NCBI RefSeq assembly: GCF_036850765.1
Contig: NC_089493.1
Location: forward strand, 127,912,239 to 127,976,238
Direction of reading: 5' to 3'
From: Saccopteryx bilineata
Lineage: Eukaryota; Chordata; Mammalia; Chiroptera; Emballonuridae
Length of the DNA stretch: 64,000 nt
Part shown: one piece after another, positions 58,846 through 64,000 of the stretch
Layout of the letters: each line of letters begins with the position of its first letter
Position numbering within the stretch: position 1 is the stretch's first letter
The notes under the pieces: generated by a model
Database searches by the model: none
The model's input: the letters and a program-made list of their open reading frames with translations, nothing else
What the model was told of the DNA's origin: nothing
Translations under genes and position numbers: made by a program

Positions 58846-59346
58846 CAAAGAAAACCAGATAGAAGGTGACAGAAGAGAATTTAACTTTGGGGGAGGGGTA
58901 TACATCACAATCAAATGTCTAAATAATCTAGAGATGTTTTCTCTCAACATATGTACCCTGATTTATCAATGTCACTGCATTAAATTTAATAAATAAATTA
59001 AAAAAAAGAGTACATACAGATGGCCAATTGGCATATGAAAAAATGCTCAACATCACTAATCATTAGAGAAATGCAAATTAAAACCACAATGAGATATCAC
59101 CTCACACCAGTCAGAATGGCGCTAATCAACAAAACAACACAGAATAAGTGCTGGCGAGGATGTGGAGAAAAGGGAACCCTCCTGCACTGCTGGTGGGAAT
59201 GCAGACTGGTGGAGCCACTGTGGAAAAAATAAAATCTTTGTAAAAAATTTTCTTGAAACAAATGAAAATGAACATAAAACAACTCAAAATTTATGGGACA
59301 CAGCAAAAGCAATACTTAGAGGAAAGTTCATGGCATTACAGACATA

Positions 59347-59655
59347 CAGTAATGCCTCAGTTTTCGTTGACTGGTTATCGTCGGTTTTGGTTTTTATCTA
59401 TATTTTCTGTGAATAATTTGTCTTGGTTTTCATTGGTTGCCTCAGATTTCATCAGCGCACTCACATGACCTCGCTGCTAATTTTGCGAAAAAAAAGGGCG
59501 ACCCACATGTTCTCCTGCTCAGTGTGGTGTTGTTTCTCGTTATGTGAGCATCACCCCACATGTCTATCCAAACAATTCCATTACTTTCCAATGTTTTTGT
59601 GCTTTTAAAAATTGATTGTGAGTGTAAATACTACAATTACATATAAGTGATTACT
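59347..59655. mobile_element. Tigger/pogo-like fragment
   Basis: After a TA dinucleotide the sequence reads CAGTAATGCCTCAGTTTTCG, close to the terminal repeat of Tigger-type mariner elements. The right end is not found, so it is truncated or deleted. It marks the end of L1-A. Confidence 0.45.
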
Positions 59656-59689
59656 GAGTATACAGTATCTACACCTCTCTCTCCCTTCA

Positions 59690-60088
59690 CTAATTTGTTA
59701 CCTGAGCTCATTAAATTGCCTACCAGTGTTTTCTTGCATCACATTGAGTATTTTAAAATTTTCCATTTTGGCCTGACCAGGCGGTAGCACAGTGGATAGA
59801 GCGTCGGACTGGGATGCAGAGGACCCAGGTTCGAGACCCTGAGGTTGTCAGCTTGAGCGTGGGCTCATCTGGTTTGAGCAAAAGCTCAGCAGCTTAGACC
59901 CACGGTCATTGGCTCCAGTAAGGGGTTACTCGGTCTGCTGAAGGCCCACAGTCAAGGCATATATGAGAAAGCAATCAATGAACAACTAAGGTGTTGCAAC
60001 GCACAATGAAAAACTAATGATTGATGCTTCTCATCTCTCTCTGTCCCTGCCTATCCCTCTCTCTGACTCACTCTCTGTCTCTGTAAAA

Positions 60089-60127
<39 letters not shown>

Positions 60128-60480
60128 ATTTTGATTTTGAGTTTTCTATCATTTAACTCTAAGGTTTTCATGTGACTGAAATTGTTTTCTGGAGAGTTTT
60201 CATTTTCTTTCTGAACAGTGTTTCTTTCTTGCGTAGCCATCACATTAGTTTTCTTCTGCCTTGATGGCATTTGGGAGTGGTATTGTTAAGAAATCAAATA
60301 GAAATAACTACAAAAAAATAAAAGAATACAAAAATAAAAGAAAAATAATAAAAAGTAAAAGGGAAATAACACTAAAACAAAGAACAAAACAAAAAAACAG
60401 TAATCAAAGACAAACAAGTCAAACACCCACAAAAATAACAATAAATAAATAAATCAAAAGTAATTTGATTTCTATTGTGT
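59690..60480 (-). mobile_element. Old LINE-1 ORF1/5' fragment, antisense
   Basis: 59690-59770 and 60129-60290 match the antisense ORF1 start region of L1-B (GCCTACCAGTGTTTTCTTGC; TTTAACTCTAAGGTTTTC; TGATGGCATTTGGGAGTGG). An A-rich segment follows. A SINE separates the two parts. Confidence 0.7.
59771..60128 (+). mobile_element. tRNA-headed SINE (GCCTGACCAGGC type)
   Basis: Full length with B box GGTTCGAGACC, tail ending in about ten AAAT units (60086-60127). Flanks TTTTCCATTTTG and AATTTTGATTTTG are probably the target duplication. Confidence 0.93.
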
Positions 60481-61138
60481 GAAGCACAATAGAAAAAGAT
60501 TGTGCTTCTAAGAGGGTTTTGTGTTTTTTGTTCCAGTAGGTGGTGATGGATTACACATTTTAGCTCTGTGAAATTCCCAGGCTGGCCTCTGCTGAGATGT
60601 TGCTATCTGGAAGATGAAGGTGGGGCTGCATTTGCAATGATGGGTGGGGCGCATGGTGAGAGCTTTATGGCTTCAGCAATGACATTCTCTGGCCTCTAGG
60701 CAATGTTCCCCACATCTCAACAGACCAGGGCACCAGGCACAGAGCACCTCTGTTCTTCAAGGAACAGAATGGGCTGGTAGAAATAGATATGGGACATGAC
60801 TCTGACACTCTTTGTACCCTGTGAGGGAAGGGAGGTGGAATCTGGAAATTTGAGTGACCACACTGTTTTTCTGTCTACCTCCCAAGTGGAGGCTGCTGGC
60901 AGACTGCAAGAACACTGGTAGGGACCCCATGTTCTGCTGCCACTTGGATTCAGTATCTCTCCAACTTTCCCCAATCTCTCCACTCCTTCTGGCAGAAGAA
61001 GACTCAATCACTTCTGGTTTCTCCCCTCTCCAGAGCCCCACCCCCTGCAAGAATGTCTTATCTTCAGCCACCCTTTTTCCCACCTTTAGTCAATTTGATG
61101 TACAGAACCTTTAGACGAGATGGCGAGCCCAGCCACGG
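60481..61138. other. Unassigned stretch, possibly antisense L1 leader
   Basis: It follows an antisense L1 ORF1 fragment, so it may be that element's 5'UTR, but I recognise no landmark. No gene seen. Confidence 0.35.
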
Positions 61139-61151
61139 TTCCTTTGCTGTG

Positions 61152-61548
61152 GGTTTTTGTTTTTCTCTGGTTTTGTTTTATTTTTGTATTTTTCCAAAGT
61201 GGGGGGGGGCCTGCAGCAGACAGACAGACTCCTGCATACACTTGACCGGGATCCACCCGGCATGCCAACCAGGGGGTGATGCTTGGCTCATCTGGGACAT
61301 CGCTCTGCTGCAACCAGAGCCGTTCTAGTGCCTGAGGCAGAGGCCATTGAGCCATCCTCAGCACCCAGGCCAACTTTGCTCTCACAGAGCCTTGGCTGCA
61401 GGAGGGGAAGAGAGAAATAGAGAGGAAGGAGAGGGGGAAGGGTGGAGAAGCAGATGGGCGCTTCTTTTGTGTGCCCTAGCTGGGAATCAAACCCAGGACT
61501 TCCACACACCGAGCCAATGCTCTACCACTGAGCCAACTGGCCAGGGCC
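61152..61548 (-). mobile_element. Rhin-1-like SINE, antisense
   Basis: Body and head reversed, ending CCAACTGGCCAGGGCC. Exact 13-bp duplication TTCCTTTGCTGTG (61139-61151 and 61549-61561). More diverged than the copies at 13264 and 47869. Confidence 0.95.
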
Positions 61549-61589
61549 TTCCTTTGCTGTGTTATAGCTGTTTAATTTGTTGAAATTTC

Positions 61590-61912
61590 TTTTTTTTTTA
61601 ATTTTGTGAGAGAAGGGGAAGCAGAGAGACAGACTCCCACACATGCTTCAACCAGGCTCCACCTGGCAAGCCTACTAGGGGGTCAGTGTTCTGCCCATCT
61701 AGGATGTTGCTCTGTTGCTCAACAACCAAGCTCTTCTTAGTGCCTAAGGCTGAGACCATGGAGCCATCCTCAGTGCCAGGGGCCAGCTTTGCTCAAAACT
61801 TTGGAGCCATGGCTACAGGGGGAAGAGAGAGAGAGAGCCTTACTTGGAATCTAACCCAGGATGTCCACATGCCAGGCCAGCTCTCTACCACAGAGCCAAC
61901 TGGCCAGTGCCC
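61590..61912 (-). mobile_element. Rhin-1-like SINE, antisense, older
   Basis: Reversed copy ending CCAACTGGCCAGTGCC with many changes. Yet it has an exact 16-bp duplication AATTTGTTGAAATTTC (61574-61589 and 61913-61928). Confidence 0.95.
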
Positions 61913-61984
61913 AATTTGTTGAAATTTCAAGGGAAGAGATAAAGGGCATCTCTTGATCTCTGATGTCTCAGTTTCATTTTTTTA

Positions 61985-62520
61985 AAACCATTTTAGCATA
62001 ATACCCTCTAGGTTTGTTTATATTGTTCTTTAGATTCCACATATAAGTGAAGTCACATAATGTTTGTCTTTCTTTGTCTGACTTATTACACTTTGCATAA
62101 TATCCTTCAGGTCCATCTATGTTGTCGCAAATGGCAAGATTTAATTTCTTTTATGGCCAAGTATTCCATTGTATATACGTACCACAACTTTTTTATACAA
62201 TTGACTATTGATGAGCACTTTGGTATTTCCATATCTTGGTTATTGAAAATAATGCCACAATGAACATAGGAATACATATATTTTTTCAAATTAGTGTTTT
62301 GACTTTCTTAAGAGAAATACTCAAAAGTGGAATTGCTGGTTAATAGGTAGTTCTATTTTTAATATTTTGAGGAGCCTTCATATGTTTTCTATCATAGTGG
62401 CTGCACCAATTTACATTACTACCAGAAGTACATGAGGATTCCCTTTTCTCCATATCTTCACTAACACTTGTTTGTTGATTTTTTTGATGATAGCCATTCT
62501 AACAGGTGTGAGATGATAGA
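61985..62520 (-). mobile_element. LINE-1 ORF2 C-terminus and 3' part, antisense
   Basis: Contains the antisense of the ORF2 end (GCCAAGTATTCCATTGTATA; TGAACATAGGAATACATAT; GGAATTGCTGGTTAATAGG) and stops at AACAGGTGTGAGATGATA. Old subfamily. Confidence 0.85.
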
Positions 62521-62521
62521 C

Positions 62522-62905
62522 CTAGAAGGTATTATGCTATTATAAAATAAGTCAGACAGAGAAAGACAAATACCATACGATTTCACTTATATGTGAAATC
62601 TAAAGAACAATATAAACAAACAAAACAGAAACAGACTCATAGATACAGAGAACAGACTGATGGTTACCAGATGGGAGGGAAGTTAGCGGGCTGGGTGAAC
62701 AGGTCAAGGGATTGCGAAGTATGAACTATTAGTTCCATAATAGCCATGGAGCTAAAGTACAGCACAGGGAATATAGTCAGTAATATTGCATTAACTATAT
62801 ATGGTTACAGGTGGGTACTAGATTTATTGGAGGATCACTTCATAAATTATATAAATGTATTCTCGCTATGCTGAACACTTGAAACTAATATAAAATAATA
62901 CTGAA
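62522..62905 (+). mobile_element. LINE-1 3'UTR fragment, sense
   Basis: CACTTATATGTGAAATCTAAAG, CAGACTGATGGTTACCAGATG and GTGGGTACTAGATTTATTGG follow the 3'UTR of old placental L1s. The first 105 bases are an inverted copy of 61998-62105. Confidence 0.8.
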
Positions 62906-62959
62906 TGCAAAAATAGCTGTTTAAATATATGAGTTAATAACCCATCAGAGTGCAAAGAG

Positions 62960-63115
62960 CATTGTACTAGAAGCTAAGCATTTGCAATGCTAGTGTCAGC
63001 TGTGCTGTTAAGTCACTTAGGTAACAGGCAAATCAGTGTACTCATATGAGCCTCAGTTTCTCCTTCTGTGAAATGAGGAACTTCTAAAGTCCCTGCCAGC
63101 TTGAAACCCAATCAA
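62960..63115 (+). repeat. MIR element fragment
   Basis: AGCATTTGCAATGCTAGTGTC...GTCACTTAGGTAACAGGC...GCCTCAGTTTCTCCTTCTGTG, then AAATGAGGAAC, in MIR sense order. Confidence 0.7.
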
Positions 63116-63478
63116 TTATATTTTTTTGGACACTTGGAGGAACCAAGAGCATAGTGTAAAAATTCTCATTTCTAGTACTCTCTGTTATTTAAGAGAAATT
63201 ATGCATGTGGAGCACTGTTGTCCCAGAAGAAAGGTTCCAGATCTATGTGGGGTCTATAGAACTCTCAGGGCTTTTGTCACATTTATGATAACTTTGAACA
63301 AATCTCTCTGGAATAAGTGACAAAATGCCATGAACAAAGGGACAAAGTGTCTTTATTTACCAATAGTAGTCAGGTATGCCTACAGCAACCACCTAAAATT
63401 GTTTCAGTCTTGACTGCAGGACCAAACATTCTGGCCTTTAACTGTTTGATAGGGTGTCATAAAACACATCATAGTTAG
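63116..63478. other. Unassigned stretch
   Basis: No gene or repeat recognised; A/T-rich. Confidence 0.45.
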
Positions 63479-63481
63479 GCC

Positions 63482-63489
<8 letters not shown>

Positions 63490-63521
<32 letters not shown>

Positions 63522-63838
63522 CAGAGAGAGAGTCAGAGAGAGGGATAGACAGGGACAGACAGACAGGAACAGAGATGAGAAGCATCAATCATTAGTTTTT
63601 CATTGCACATTGCAACACCTTAATTGTTCATTGATTGCTTTCTCATATGTGCCTTGACTGCGGGCCTTCAGCAGACCGAGTAACCCCTTGCTCAAGCCAG
63701 CAACCTTGGGCTCAAGCTGGTGAGTTTTTGCTCAAACCAGATGAGCCCTCACTCAAGCTGGCGATCTCGGGGTCTCGAACCTGGGTCTTCCGCATCCCAG
63801 TCTGATGCTCTATCCACTGCGCCACCGTCCAGTCAGGC
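63490..63838 (-). mobile_element. tRNA-headed SINE (GCCTGACCAGGC type), antisense, young
   Basis: About 34 T residues, then GAGAGAGAGTCAGAGAGAGG and the reversed head ending GTCCAGTCAGGC. Flanked by GCCAGCTTTTT (63479-63489 and 63839-63849). The long uninterrupted tail and few changes mark a recent insertion. Confidence 0.95.
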
Positions 63839-63849
63839 GCCAGCTTTTT

Positions 63850-64000
63850 AAGTGTATAAAGAATTAGCTTTTATGTTATAAGAATATTTGTCTTATAGTA
63901 TTTCTTAGTTCTCTACGCTTACTTAACAATGTCCTGGCCTCATTGCTCCTGTGCACCTGTCAGTCTCTGTTCTATCTAGGTTCCCCCAAAGGCGCCAGAT
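63850..64000. other. Unassigned end of window
   Basis: Nothing recognised. Confidence 0.4.

Larger units (their letters stand above)
53031..59004 (+). mobile_element. Full-length LINE-1 (L1-F), 5.97 kb
   Basis: Begins GGAAAAAGATGGCAGCAGAG (YY1-like box) and ends in AAATAAATTAAAAAAA. It has a 0.9-kb 5'UTR, intact ORF1, broken ORF2 and a short 3'UTR with a G-rich tract. Flanked by AAAGAGCACATACAG (53016-53030) and AAAGAGTACATACAG (59005-59019), one mismatch in 15. The youngest large insertion in the stack. Confidence 0.95.
52066..59223 (-). mobile_element. 5'-inverted (twin-primed) LINE-1
   Basis: On the minus strand the 3' end is normal (poly(A) side at 52066, 3'UTR and ORF2 C-terminus to about 52443). 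Upstream of it the L1 sequence turns around: 52447-53030 and 59005-59223 are ORF2 in plus orientation ([14 protein letters not shown] to [18 protein letters not shown]). The junction shares GTAC. About 225 L1 bases between the two halves are missing, judged against the copy at 53031. Flanks AAAAAATAAAGTCTTTTT and AAAAAATAAAATCTTTGT are the target duplication. Split by the full-length L1 below. Confidence 0.88.
51906..59241 (+). mobile_element. Short tRNA-headed SINE split near its tail by an L1
   Basis: Head and body 51906-52065 (GCCTGACTTGTGG...CCTCTCTAAAATGAAAAAA). The last tail bases (AAAATAAAATCTTTGT) recur at 59224-59241 on the far side of a twin-primed L1. The SINE is bounded by AAAAAATTTTCCTTAA (51890-51905) and AAAAAATTTTCTTGAA (59242-59257). 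Confidence 0.82.
37643..59346 (+). mobile_element. LINE-1 (L1-A), outermost element of a nested stack
   Basis: The 5' end near 37643 reads AATGGCAATGGAGTATGCGG, the L1 start. A leader follows with CCAAATTGCATTAC and GAAAAACCAACTTTAGAC, matching the other plus-strand L1 at 53085-53130. The 5'UTR runs to ORF1 at 40999, about 2.6 kb once the hAT is subtracted. L1 sequence is then found in pieces at 40999-41820, 50224-50770, 51098-51155, 51508-51905 and 59242-59346, each gap being a later insertion. The last piece ends in ORF2 before a Tigger-like element; the 3' half is missing. All frames are broken. Confidence 0.85.

Overview
The window is nuclear DNA of a placental mammal, most likely a bat. 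There are no prokaryotic genes; almost everything is SINE, LINE-1, hAT transposon or endogenous retrovirus sequence. Three tRNA-headed SINE families dominate. One begins GCCCTGGCCGGTTGGCTCAG and matches my memory of Rhin-1 of horseshoe and leaf-nosed bats; the others begin GCCTGACCAGGCGGTGG and GCCTGACCTGTGGTGG. Recent hAT activity beside young L1s also fits bats. I infer a rhinolophoid bat (moderate confidence). I see no intact host protein gene. The only long intact reading frame with a clear identity is an L1 ORF1 at 53941-54834.

Layout: 1-1943, antisense 5'UTR of an old L1. 1944-6250, a plus-strand LTR followed by a minus-strand gammaretrovirus-like pol. 7356-16108, one small hAT split by a long minus-strand L1 that carries two SINEs and 243-bp tandem units in its 5'UTR. 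16238-16949, two more hATs with clean target duplications. 19459-23215, a long decayed copy of 28S ribosomal RNA on the minus strand. 23216-27440, an old L1 holding two SINEs, one of them split by a 2.8-kb hAT with a broken transposase. 27875-36062, the unique backbone: minus-strand exons of UNC45A followed by RCCD1, the same order and relative orientation I recall from human 15q26.1, with premature stops and frameshifts in both. 37643-59346, a plus-strand L1 that took in a hAT, an 8.4-kb Lys-primed betaretrovirus-like provirus loaded with SINEs, further SINEs, a twin-primed inverted L1 and, inside that, a full-length younger L1. 59347-64000, a Tigger-like fragment, L1 pieces, SINEs and a MIR.

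No operon or functional system is present. The interest lies in the insertion order, which target-site duplications resolve to four levels, and in three relics that ORF-based annotation would miss: the 28S copy, the UNC45A-RCCD1 exons and the L1 promoter-like monomers. All family assignments were made by eye and by memory of consensus sequences; no search was run.
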